From contig CADBJR010000032.1 of NCBI GenBank assembly GCA_902795065.1, positions 1-40,037 of the forward strand: a DNA stretch of 40,037 nt, written 5' to 3'. The notes under the pieces were generated by a model. That model saw nothing but the letters and a program-made list of their open reading frames with translations. It made no database searches and was not told where the DNA came from. The DNA comes from an uncultured Coriobacteriaceae bacterium (GTDB lineage: Bacteria; Actinomycetota; Coriobacteriia; Coriobacteriales; Atopobiaceae). Made by a program: the position numbers and the translations under genes. Shown one piece after another: positions 26,331 through 34,391 of this stretch; the stretch's first letter is position 1, and each line of letters starts with the position of its first letter.

Positions 26331-28760
26331 ATGGAGCTGCTCGACTACGAGAAGGACCATCTCTCCCGCGTCCGTGAGGGTCTTGCCGAATGCATGGTGC
26401 TGCTGCGCACCGACGGCGCGTTCCCGCTCGAGAAGGCCGGGACCCTCGCCGCTTTCGGCAACGGCGTGCGCTACAGCGTGAAGGGCGGCTCCGGTTCCGG
26501 AGATGTGAACGCCCGCGTCGTCGTGGGCGTCGAGCAGGGTCTCGTCGATGCGGGGTTCCAGCTCACGAGCACCGCATGGCTCGATGCGTATGACGGGCGC
26601 CGCGCGCAGGCGAGGAAGGACTTCTTCAAGCAGATCAAGCGCGAGGCCAAGGCAGCCGGCGAGATGGCGATCGTCTACGCCATGGGCGCCGTGATGCCCG
26701 AGCCCGACTACGACATCCCCCTGGACTTCTCCGCCGATGCGGCCATCTACGTGGTGTCGCGCATGGCGGGCGAGGGCAGCGACCGCAAACCCGTCGCGGG
26801 CGACGTCATGCTCACCGCGACCGAGATCCGCGACATCCGCGCCCTCAACGCGCGCTACGAGCGCTTCATGCTCGTCCTCAACACGGGCGGCCCCGTCGAC
26901 CTGAGCCCCGTGCGCGAGGTGGGCAACATCCTCGTGCTCTCCCAGCTGGGTTCGATGATGGGCAGCGCCCTCGCCGACGTGCTGCTGGGCAGGGCCAACC
27001 CCTCCGGCAAGCTCACCACCACCTGGACGACGTGGTACGAGTACTGCCCCGACATCGAGGTCGGGGCCCTCGACGACACCTACTACCGCGAGGGCGTGTA
27101 TGTGGGGTACCGCTACTTCGACACCGTCGGCAAGCGGGCGCTCTTCCCCTTCGGGTTCGGCCGCTCGTACACCGAGTTCGCGTTGGGGGAGGCGGGAGCC
27201 AAGCTGGAGGGCAGCACGGTCACGCTCTCGGTCGAGGTCCAGAACATAGGCGCGTTCGCCGGCAAGGAGGTCGTCCAGGCGTACGTGACCACCCCCGAGG
27301 GCAGGATCCGCAAGCCCTGGCAGGACCTCGCCGGCTACGCCAAGACGGGCGAGCTCGAGCCGGACGCTGCGCAGATGGTGGAGGTCTCCTTCGATCTCGC
27401 GGATCTGGCGTCCTTCGACGAGGAGGCCTGCGCCTACGTGCTCGAGGAGGGCGACTACGTTCTGCGCCTGGGCACGAGCAGCGTCGACACCGAGCCCGTC
27501 GCCGTCGTCGTGCTCGAAGAGGATGTGACGCTGCGCACGGTGCGGCCCGTGCTCGAACCTTCGGGTTTCGAGGAGGCTGTCTACGAGCGCGCCGTACGGG
27601 ACGAGCAGCTCGAAAGCCTTCCCAGGCTCGTGATCGATGCCTCCGCGTTCGAGACCGTATCGACCGCCTATGATGCCGAACCCGAGATCGAGCCCGAGGT
27701 CGCTGCGCTCTCCGAAGAGGAGCTCGCCTATCTCAACGTGGGCAGCTTCTCCGGCAAGGGCGGACTGCTCTCGGTCATCGGCAACGCGTCGACCAACGTC
27801 GCGGGAGCTGCCGGCGAATCCACCTCCAAGCTCATCGACAAGGGCGTCAGGCCCATCGTGATGGCGGACGGTCCCGCCGGCCTCAGGCTCGCGAAGGACT
27901 TCTACCGCGACGGGAAGGGCGCCCACTCCCTGGGCGGGGGATCCATCCCCGACGGCATCCTCGACGTGCTGAGCGCCCCGCTGCGCGCGCTCGCGAAACT
28001 GGTCCTCGGCGGGAGCAAGCCGCCCAAGGGCGCAGAGCTGCTGCATCAGTACTGCACGGCGCTCCCCGTGGGCACGGCCGTGGCGCAGTCCTGGAACCTC
28101 GACTACGCCGAGGCCTGCGGCGATGTGGTGGGCGAGGAGATGGAGCGCTTCGGCGTGCATCTGTGGCTCGCGCCGGCGCTCAACATCCACCGTTCCATCC
28201 TCTGCGGCCGCAACTTCGAGTACTACAGCGAGGATCCGCTGGTGAGCGGCAAGGTGGCGGCGGCCATCACGCGCGGCGTGCAGGCTCATGCGCATCGCGG
28301 CGCCACGATCAAGCACTTCGCAGCCAACAACCAGGAGACCAACCGCTACTTCAACAGCAGCCGGCTGAGCGAGCGTGCGATGCGCGAGATCTACCTCAAG
28401 GGCTTCCAGATCTGCGTGCGCGAGAGCCAGCCCCTCGCGGTGATGACCTCCTACAATCTGGCCAACGGCACCCACACCTCCGAAAGCCGTGCGCTCACTG
28501 AGGGCTTCCTGCGCTCCGAGTGCGGCTTCGCCGGCATCGTCATGACCGATTGGGTGCTGCCGCTCAAGAACCGCGGTACCCGCTATGCCATCGCCGATGC
28601 GGGCCGCGTGGCTGCAGCGGGCGGCGACCTCTTCATGCCCGGCAGCCAAGGGGACTACGACAGCATCATGGCCGCCCTCAAGGATGGCAGCCTCACGCGC
28701 CATCAGCTCGAGGTCAATGCGAGCCGCGTGCTGCGCATGTCCAGGCGGCTCAACAGCTAG
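26331..28760 (+). CDS. GH3 beta-glycosidase with reversed domain order, cytoplasmic
   Basis: Soluble glycoside hydrolase family 3 enzyme of 809 aa. The GH3 C-terminal alpha/beta domain comes first (from about residue 15, LAECMVLLRTDGAFPLEKAG), then a fibronectin-III-like domain (about 275-400, QNIGAFAGKEVVQAYVTTPE), then the catalytic barrel (about 505-800). Barrel landmarks are DGPAGLRL, GRNFEYYSEDP, the KHFAANNQETNR block and the nucleophile motif GIVMTDW with Asp740. No signal peptide or membrane helix is present, unlike the GH3 at 8973. ATG 26331 is preferred because GGAAGGGG lies upstream; ATG 26286 would add 15 residues. Hydrolysis of imported beta-glucosides or related oligosaccharides is expected. 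Confidence 0.9.
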   Translation: MELLDYEKDHLSRVREGLAECMVLLRTDGAFPLEKAGTLAAFGNGVRYSVKGGSGSGDVNARVVVGVEQGLVDAGFQLTSTAWLDAYDGRRAQARKDFFKQIKREAKAAGEMAIVYAMGAVMPEPDYDIPLDFSADAAIYVVSRMAGEGSDRKPVAGDVMLTATEIRDIRALNARYERFMLVLNTGGPVDLSPVREVGNILVLSQLGSMMGSALADVLLGRANPSGKLTTTWTTWYEYCPDIEVGALDDTYYREGVYVGYRYFDTVGKRALFPFGFGRSYTEFALGEAGAKLEGSTVTLSVEVQNIGAFAGKEVVQAYVTTPEGRIRKPWQDLAGYAKTGELEPDAAQMVEVSFDLADLASFDEEACAYVLEEGDYVLRLGTSSVDTEPVAVVVLEEDVTLRTVRPVLEPSGFEEAVYERAVRDEQLESLPRLVIDASAFETVSTAYDAEPEIEPEVAALSEEELAYLNVGSFSGKGGLLSVIGNASTNVAGAAGESTSKLIDKGVRPIVMADGPAGLRLAKDFYRDGKGAHSLGGGSIPDGILDVLSAPLRALAKLVLGGSKPPKGAELLHQYCTALPVGTAVAQSWNLDYAEACGDVVGEEMERFGVHLWLAPALNIHRSILCGRNFEYYSEDPLVSGKVAAAITRGVQAHAHRGATIKHFAANNQETNRYFNSSRLSERAMREIYLKGFQICVRESQPLAVMTSYNLANGTHTSESRALTEGFLRSECGFAGIVMTDWVLPLKNRGTRYAIADAGRVAAAGGDLFMPGSQGDYDSIMAALKDGSLTRHQLEVNASRVLRMSRRLNS

Positions 28761-29068
28761 GAGACGGAAGATGTCCAGGCTCGGCACGCTCATCTGATGC
28801 TGGGTCTTCGAGAGCGCTGATCGGGGGCCTGATTAGACGAGCGTGCTCGAGGACTGTCGGAATAGCACCGCTGCCGTCATGAGCGGGACGACAACCCGGC
28901 CTGCGATAGGGTAGAATCTGAGCAAGGAACCCGCTGGAGCCCATATGCCAAGCTTCGGCACGAGAAGGGACGGGTGCATGAGGGTCTAGACGATGCAAAC
29001 GTCAACCGCCCGTTTTCGCGGATGGGCCGACGCGGCCTGCGGATCGGGCATGCATCGAGAGGATTGTC
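28761..29068 (+). other. 308-bp non-coding gap before the ABC-F gene
   Basis: No supported gene. An 8-codon reading frame at 28771-28797 has a ribosome-binding-like GGAGACGGAAG, and its first bases repeat the preceding GH3 end (ATGTCCAGGC). A possible -10 TAGAAT lies at 28912-28917. A single copy of AAGGGACGGGT at 28965-28975 matches the core of the palindrome element at 5097, but without an opposing arm. Confidence 0.5.
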
Positions 29069-30556
29069 ATGCAGCTCAATCTATCCAACATCGAATACTG
29101 CTATCCGCTCGCGGAGGATCCCATCCTGCGCGGCATCACCGCTTCGTTCCCGCGGGGCTGGATCGGCATTGTGGGAGACAACGGCTGCGGCAAGACCACG
29201 CTCGCGCGCATCGCCTGCGAGCTCATCACGCCCGACGCCGGTTCCGTGGGGCCTTCGCTTGTGAGCGCCTACTGCGCGCAGGATGCCACGAATCCCCCCG
29301 ACAACCTCGAGGAGTTCGCCGCAGCGTACGATCGCCGAGCCTCCCGACTCAGAACGACGCTCGCGCTGGAGGACGATTGGCCTTGGCGCTACGGAACGCT
29401 CTCGGGAGGGCAGCAGAAGCGCCTGCAGGTCGCCTGCGCCATCTGGGAGGAACCCGATGTGCTCGTGATGGACGAGCCCACCAACCACGTGGACGCCACC
29501 ACGCGCGAGGAGATCTTCCAGGCGCTTGCCGGCTTCGGCGGCATCGGCATCCTCATCTCGCATGACCGAGCCCTGCTCGACGGTCTGTGCACGCAGTGCC
29601 TCTTCATGTCGGACGGTGCCGCGGTCATGCGGCCGGGCGGCTATACGCAGGCGTCGGGGCAGGCTGCGCTCGAACGTGAGAGCAGCATGCGGGCGCGCGA
29701 GGATATGCGCCGCGAGAAGAAGCGCATCGAGCGGGAGGCGCAGCGCAGGCGCGAGACCGCCGCGCAGAAGGAGGGCAAGAAGAGCCTTGCCGGCATCGCC
29801 AAGCACGACAACGATGCCCGCCATAAGAAGCGGCTGGCGATCGTGACGGGCACCGACGGAATCGCCGCCAAGCAGGCCGGCGTCATGGAGGCGCGGGCGG
29901 GGCGCATGTCGGAGCAGCTCGACCAGATGCGCGTGGAGAAGCGCTACGACGCCGACATCTGGCTCGAGGCCACTCCGAGCAGGCGTCCCGTGCTGCTGAG
30001 GCTCGAGGCGGCAGAGCTGCCGATGGGGGAGAGGACCCTCGTTTTCCCGCCGCTGTTCATCGGGCGCAGCGACCATATCGGGCTCGTGGGCGACAACGGC
30101 AGCGGCAAGACCACGCTGGTCAAGCATCTGGTGGAGCGCATGCCCGAAGGCGTGCGCGTGCTCTACATCCCGCAGGAGCCGACGATGCGGCAGCAGGCCG
30201 AGGCGCGCGAACGCCTCGTCGGGCTCGCAAGCGCGGAGCGCGGGCGTGCCCTCTCGATCGTCGCGCAGCTCAATTCGGAGCCCGACCGTATCCTCGAGGG
30301 CGACGCCATCAGCCCCGGCGAGATGCGCAAGCTCATGCTCGCCCTCGGCATTCTGGAGAGCCCCGAGCTCATCGTCATGGACGAGCCCACCAACCATCTT
30401 GACCTCGGGTCGGTGGAGGCGCTCGAGCGGGTGCTCGCAGCGTTTCCGGGAGCGCTGCTGCTGGTCAGCCACGATGCAGCATTGCTCGGCTCTACGACGG
30501 ACATCACCTGGCGTATCGATGCGGGAGACGGTGCGTGCATCGTCTCGATCGGGTGA
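29069..30556 (+). CDS. ABC-F family ATPase
   Basis: Soluble protein of 495 aa with two ABC domains and no membrane part, the ABC-F layout of ribosome-acting translation factors and some resistance proteins. The first domain has Walker A GDNGCGKTT (36-44), LSGGQ (111-115) and DEPTNHVD (135-142). A highly charged Arg/Lys/Glu-rich linker follows (about 205-265). The second domain has GDNGSGKTT (about 343), signature ISPGE in place of LSGGE, and DEPTNHLD. The Pro in the second signature is a visible change that occurs in some resistance-type ABC-Fs. Whether it is housekeeping or antibiotic-protective cannot be told from the sequence. ATG follows GAGAGGATTGTC. Confidence 0.87.
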   Translation: MQLNLSNIEYCYPLAEDPILRGITASFPRGWIGIVGDNGCGKTTLARIACELITPDAGSVGPSLVSAYCAQDATNPPDNLEEFAAAYDRRASRLRTTLALEDDWPWRYGTLSGGQQKRLQVACAIWEEPDVLVMDEPTNHVDATTREEIFQALAGFGGIGILISHDRALLDGLCTQCLFMSDGAAVMRPGGYTQASGQAALERESSMRAREDMRREKKRIEREAQRRRETAAQKEGKKSLAGIAKHDNDARHKKRLAIVTGTDGIAAKQAGVMEARAGRMSEQLDQMRVEKRYDADIWLEATPSRRPVLLRLEAAELPMGERTLVFPPLFIGRSDHIGLVGDNGSGKTTLVKHLVERMPEGVRVLYIPQEPTMRQQAEARERLVGLASAERGRALSIVAQLNSEPDRILEGDAISPGEMRKLMLALGILESPELIVMDEPTNHLDLGSVEALERVLAAFPGALLLVSHDAALLGSTTDITWRIDAGDGACIVSIG

Positions 30557-30621
30557 GCACGGCGGACTCTGCCAGAGCGGCTGCAGGGATGATTTGCCAC
30601 GTTCACCGCCGAAAGGGCGGA

Positions 30622-30680
30622 TTGACGTCGTCAACGGCCTCCTCCAACCGGCGTTTAGCTCTACTAAACCCATTTATACT
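30622..30680 (+). promoter_or_regulatory. Promoter region of arcC with two palindromes
   Basis: TATACT at 30675-30680 is a probable -10. Just upstream is the 17-bp palindrome GTTTAG-CTCTA-CTAAAC (30653-30669), in the -35 position, and further upstream TTGACG-T-CGTCAA (30622-30634). Both are candidate operators; no consensus -35 is properly spaced. Confidence 0.5.
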
Positions 30681-30693
30681 GGTCAACCTCGGA

Positions 30694-30762
30694 GGCAACC
30701 CATACGCTAAGGGTGTAAGGAACGCGGGTACCGTGATGTGCCCGTTGCCACGAAGCCAACGG
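30694..30762 (+). promoter_or_regulatory. Structured 5' leader of arcC with alternative pairings
   Basis: GGCAAC (30694-30699) can pair with GTTGCC (30744-30749), enclosing a hairpin CGGGTAC/GTGCCCG (30725-30744). The same strand segment CCGTTG (30742-30747) can instead pair with CAACGG (30757-30762). Competing pairings upstream of the ribosome-binding site suggest a switch; no known riboswitch class was recognised. Confidence 0.35.
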
Positions 30763-30780
30763 AACAGTGAGGAGAGACCA

Positions 30781-31746
30781 ATGCCCAGAATCGAGAATCC
30801 CGACCGCGTCGTCATCGCCCTCGGCGGAAACGCCCTCGGCGACACCCCCGCCGAGCAGATCGCCAAGGTCCGCGCCGCCGCCCCGACGCTCCTCAAGGTC
30901 ATCGGCATGGGCAACGAGATCATCATCACCCACGGCAACGGCCCGCAGGTCGGCATGATCCAGAACGCCTTCGCCGTCGCCAACGAGGCCAGCGGCGGCA
31001 AGTACCCCAAGATCGACCTGCCCGAGTGCGGCGCCATGAGCCAGGGCTACATCGGCTACCACCTGCAGCAGGCCATCGGCGCAGCCATGCACCGCAACTT
31101 CAAGCGCTGGCACGTCGCCACCGTGGTCACCCAGATCGAGGTCGACCCCGACGATCCCAGCTTCCAGAACCCCACCAAGCCCATCGGCGCCTTCATGACC
31201 AAGGAGCAGGCCGACGCCGAGCTCGCCGAGCACCCCGACTGGACCATCGTCGAGGACTCCGGCCGCGGTTTCCGCCGCGTTGTGGCTTCTCCCGAGCCCA
31301 AGAAGATCGTCGAGGCTCCGTCGATCCTCAACCTCCTCGACGACGAGTTCATCGTCATCGCCTGCGGCGGCGGCGGCGTGCCCGTGGTGCGCGACTACTC
31401 CGACAAGGGCTGCTACAAGGGCGTCGCGGCCGTCATCGACAAGGACATGGCCGGCGAGCTCCTCGCTGAGGACTGCCGCGCCGACATGCTCGTGCTGCTC
31501 ACCGCCGTCGACCACGTGGCCATCAACTTCGGCAAGCCCGACCAGGTCGACCTCGAGGACATCACCACCGAGCAGGCCAAGGAGTATCTGGCCGAGGGCC
31601 AGTTCGGCAAGGGCTCCATGGAGCCGAAGGTCCGCGCCGCCATCAAGTTCGCGGAGAGCCGCCCCGGCCGCACCTGCATCATCGGCTCCCTCGAGAAGGC
31701 CGACAAGGCCATCTCCGGCAAATCCGGCACCCGCATCCACATGTAG
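30781..31746 (+). CDS. arcC: Carbamate kinase
   Basis: Makes ATP from carbamoyl phosphate and ADP, the energy-yielding last step of agmatine or arginine fermentation. The 321-aa protein has the family blocks VVIALGGNALGD at the N-terminus, ITHGNGPQVG (about 49-58), the QAIGAAM segment, CGGGGVPVV (about 198-206) and the ending KSGTRIHM. ATG 30781 follows GTGAGGAGAGACC. It lies in the same direction as ptcA and aguA but is separated from them by a LuxR gene on the other strand. It has its own promoter region and terminator. Confidence 0.95.
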   Translation: MPRIENPDRVVIALGGNALGDTPAEQIAKVRAAAPTLLKVIGMGNEIIITHGNGPQVGMIQNAFAVANEASGGKYPKIDLPECGAMSQGYIGYHLQQAIGAAMHRNFKRWHVATVVTQIEVDPDDPSFQNPTKPIGAFMTKEQADAELAEHPDWTIVEDSGRGFRRVVASPEPKKIVEAPSILNLLDDEFIVIACGGGGVPVVRDYSDKGCYKGVAAVIDKDMAGELLAEDCRADMLVLLTAVDHVAINFGKPDQVDLEDITTEQAKEYLAEGQFGKGSMEPKVRAAIKFAESRPGRTCIIGSLEKADKAISGKSGTRIHM

Positions 31747-31783
31747 CCTCCCCGCCGCCGCGGCGGCGTCCCAACAGGAAGAG

Positions 31784-31809
31784 GGCCCCCGGGGAACCGG
31801 GGGCCTTTT
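31784..31809 (+). terminator. Rho-independent terminator of arcC
   Basis: GGCCCCCGG, loop GGAA, CCGGGGGCC and TTTT, 40 bp after the stop codon. Confidence 0.9.
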
Positions 31810-31828
31810 CATATACCGTCGGAACGAT

Positions 31829-31905
31829 CGTTTCTGTCAAAGGGACAGGTTGTTTGACAGGTAAACCGTTTACCTGTCAAACAACCTGTCCCTTTGACAG
31901 AAACG
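31829..31905. repeat. Perfect 77-bp palindrome (GGGACAG family, element 4)
   Basis: Two perfect 38-bp arms (31829-31866 and 31868-31905) are separated by one base. The core GGGACAG is at 31842-31848. Each arm also contains its own 8-bp inverted repeat CTGTCAAA/TTTGACAG, so each half could fold alone. It lies between the arcC terminator and the last codons of the convergent LuxR gene. Confidence 0.85.
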
Positions 31906-31909
31906 TCTT

Positions 31910-32881
31910 CTATGCGGCCCAGAAGCTCTTCTTCAGCTCCTCGCGCGAACCCGTGCCGGTCTTCTTCATGATGTTGTGCACATGCGACTTGATGGTGCCC
32001 TCCGAGAGGAACAGCTCGCTCGCGATGGCGCGGTTGTCCTTGCCCGCGAGGACCAGGGCCAGCACCTCGGACTCGCGTGCCGAGAGCTTGTTCGCCTTGG
32101 CGAACGAGGGCATGGAGTCCGCGATGTGGTGTGCGAGGTCCCCTTCTTGGCTGATCTCGCTCTGGGGCTGCGAGAAGCGCAGCTTGAGCAGGTTGAGGGC
32201 CTTCCTGATGCAGTGGTAGGCGATGAAGATCATCAGGATGTTCTCGGAGAAGTTGCGCTCGGAGAGGTAGAGGGTGAGGGAGCTCACATTGGGGTCGGGC
32301 ATGGGGGCGAGGATGATGACCCACAGGTCCTCGAAGAAGACGAGCAGGACCAGCAGGCACAGGATGATGAAGTTCACATGGTGCTTCCCGAGCCGCTCGC
32401 GGTACGCACCGTCCTTGGACGCAGCCCATTTCATGAACGCGAAGATGAGGATGAACGCGGCGAAGGCCTGCCTGAGCGTGTAGAAGGCGAACTGGCGCAT
32501 CTGGCCGTGCGGCATCACGGTGAGGACCAGGATGCTTGCGAGGGCATAGATGGCAGGAGGGATGATGGCGGTACTGCGGTCGTGGATGTCGAGCATGCGC
32601 AGCATCATGAGCCAGAGGCTCGCGAGGATGCCCGTCCCGGTGATGACGCGCAGGACGGGGGAGGAGATCTCGTAGTAGAACTCGCCGGAGAACGAGATGT
32701 TCTGGGAGAGCCATTCGTTGCCGAAGATGCCCGCGAGCTCGATGATGTAGAACACGAAGAGGGAGACCTGGGGGAGGAACGACTTGCGCTCGCTCACGAG
32801 GTATGCGGCGAGCGAGAGGATGGCGGCTGCGAAGAACACGAGCATGATGCAGACGCTGTAGATGAAGATGAAGACGTTCAT
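31910..32881 (-). CDS. LuxR-family regulator with membrane N-terminus (possible agmatine sensor)
   Basis: One-component membrane regulator of 323 aa. About seven to eight hydrophobic segments fill residues 1-230 (VFIFIYSVCIMLVFFAAAIL; FIILCLLVLLVFFEDLWVII; NILMIFIAYHCIRKA). The C-terminus is a LuxR helix-turn-helix (LSARESEVLALVLAGKDNRA then IASELFLSEGTIKSHVHNIM). Such proteins are abundant in Coriobacteriia. Here it lies inside the agmatine gene cluster; Enterococcus AguR, the agmatine-sensing activator, is also a membrane LuxR protein, so a similar role is plausible. ATG 32881 follows GGCGGAGGGTCCC. It is divergent from ptcA and convergent with arcC. Confidence 0.88.
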   Translation of the reverse strand: MNVFIFIYSVCIMLVFFAAAILSLAAYLVSERKSFLPQVSLFVFYIIELAGIFGNEWLSQNISFSGEFYYEISSPVLRVITGTGILASLWLMMLRMLDIHDRSTAIIPPAIYALASILVLTVMPHGQMRQFAFYTLRQAFAAFILIFAFMKWAASKDGAYRERLGKHHVNFIILCLLVLLVFFEDLWVIILAPMPDPNVSSLTLYLSERNFSENILMIFIAYHCIRKALNLLKLRFSQPQSEISQEGDLAHHIADSMPSFAKANKLSARESEVLALVLAGKDNRAIASELFLSEGTIKSHVHNIMKKTGTGSREELKKSFWAA

Positions 32882-32905
32882 GGGACCCTCCGCCATATGA
32901 ACCCG

Positions 32906-33060
32906 AGTTTATGGCATAAAACTGCGGAATCTCCGTTCAGGTTTAGCGTGAGTTTATCGCCGTGGGCATGCAATCGCAAGGTCTCAGCGGCTATTGAACC
33001 TTCGTTTGAGGCGGGTTACGCTCGGTGAGCGGTAAGTAAACCTTAATCAGCTCGTAAACT
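32906..33060. promoter_or_regulatory. Repeated AGTTTAT motifs between the LuxR gene and ptcA
   Basis: AGTTTAT occurs at 32906-32912 and 32951-32957, ATAAAACT at 32916-32923 and GTAAACT at 33054-33060. The arcC upstream region also carries GTTTAG/CTAAAC. They may be binding sites for a shared regulator, but the motif is short. Confidence 0.3.
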
Positions 33061-33157
33061 CTCCGGGTTTGTCCCAAGATGAAGCTGTCCCACTTATACC
33101 AGGGCGGCTGCGGATGCCGCACAAGGGGCCGGTGCGCCGGCGGAAAGGAAGGCAACA

Positions 33158-34178
33158 ATGGCATTCCCCAAGGACTTCATCGACACCAATGACCTCACCG
33201 GAGAGCAGATCCTCGCCATCGAGGACCTCGCCATCGCTATGAAGAAGGCCATCAAGGTCGACGGGTACTACCCGCACCTGCTCCGCAACAAGAGCCTCGG
33301 CATGATCTTCCAGCAGGTCTCCACCCGCACCCGCCTCTCCTTCGAGACCGCCATGTGCGACCTCGGCGGCCATGCCCAGTTCTACGGCCCCGGCACCATC
33401 CAGCTCGGCGGGCACGAGTCCCTCGGCGACACCGCCCGCGTCATGGGCGACCTGCTCGACATCATGATGGCCCGCGTCAACCGTCACGCCGACGTCCAGG
33501 GCCTCGCCGCCGGCTCCGCCGCCCCCGTCCTCAACGGCATGTCCGAGTACAACCACCCCACCCAGGAGATCGGCGACCTCCTGACCATGATCGAGAACCT
33601 CCCCGAGGGCAAGAAGATCCAGGACTGCACCCTCGCCTTCATCGGCGACGCCACCCAGGTCTGCGTCTCCCTCATGTTCGTCGCCTCCAAGGTCGGCATG
33701 AAGTTCGTCCAGTTCGGACCCAAGGGTCATCAGATCCCCGACGGCGGCCTGCATGTCGGCACCAAGGAGGAGCGCGCCGAGTTCGGCAAGCAGCTCATGG
33801 CTGTTGGCGAGGCTAACTGCGCAGTCTCCGGCGGCTCCATCGTCATCTCCGACGACATCGAGTGCATCAAGGGCGCCGACTTCATCTACACCGACGTGTG
33901 GTACGGCCTCTACGACGACGAGGTCGAGGGCGAGAACTACATGGACGTCTTCTATCCCAAGTACCAGGTCACCATGGACCTCATGAACTACGCCGGCCCC
34001 AACTCCAAGTTCATGCACTGCCTGCCCGCCACCCGCGGCGAGGAGGTCGTGGACGAGGTCATGGACGATCCCGAGCGCTCCCACCTTCGGCCGCCGCACG
34101 CCGCTCAACGACGAGGGCGTCGAGTACTCCGCCAAGGAGGAGCTGCACGCCGCGCTCGCCAAGATCGAGTCCCTCTAA
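33158..34178 (+). pseudogene. ptcA: Putrescine carbamoyltransferase, frameshifted with missing C-terminal segment
   Basis: Would cleave carbamoylputrescine to putrescine and carbamoyl phosphate. Visible: carbamoyl-phosphate motif STRTR (55-59), HPTQ (133-136), HCLP (287-290), and VFYPKYQV (264-271), which favours the putrescine over the ornithine enzyme. The adjacent aguA supports this. After DDPERS (about codon 308, 34080) the frame breaks. In another frame the sequence continues [20 protein letters not shown] and [11 protein letters not shown], stopping at 34178, which aligns with the extreme C-terminus of family members. The block expected between, including the conserved AENR arginine, is absent. 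So a deletion of roughly 20-25 codons, not a multiple of three, is inferred. A plain caller would report 33158-34189. Start after GGAAAGGAAGGCAACA. Confidence 0.82.
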
Positions 34179-34189
34179 GCTTTCACTGA

Positions 34190-34213
34190 GAGCCGGCGCC
34201 TCTGCGCCGGCTC
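34190..34213 (+). terminator. Hairpin terminator after ptcA
   Basis: Perfect 10-bp stem GAGCCGGCGC / GCGCCGGCTC with loop CTCT, followed by the T-poor ACTCGCTTCTCTT, so it may be leaky and allow read-through into aguA. Confidence 0.65.
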
Positions 34214-34292
34214 ACTCGCTTCTCTTGGCTTCACCCCGTCGGCCTTGGGCGCGGAATCGTACTGAGGCCGGCAGGCATGTTTTTTTGGTAAT

Positions 34293-34370
34293 GCCTTCGT
34301 TTTTCTCCGCCGCAGTTCCGCAGCGCGCTTTTTGCGCGAGGACTGTCTGAGGACGGAGTAAAACGAAGGC
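34293..34370 (+). promoter_or_regulatory. Long stem in the aguA leader
   Basis: A 17-bp outer stem (34293-34309 with 34354-34370, one mismatch) encloses an inner CAGTTCC/GGACTG pairing and a hairpin CGCGC-TTTTT-GCGCG. It ends 21 bp before ATG 34392, just ahead of the ribosome-binding site. It may be a regulatory RNA structure, an attenuator, or another palindromic repeat. Confidence 0.5.
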
Positions 34371-34391
34371 GCAGCAGAGAGAGGAAGCATC

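Noticed and set aside
30721..30745. T-box-like GCGGGTACCGTG before arcC
   Set aside because: It resembles the conserved T-box GGTACCGCG region, but no specifier loop or terminator/antiterminator arrangement is seen, and arcC is not an expected T-box target.
33068..33100. GTCCC...GTCCC near ptcA as a further palindromic repeat
   Set aside because: The two short motifs are in direct orientation with no inverted arm; too short to support as an element.
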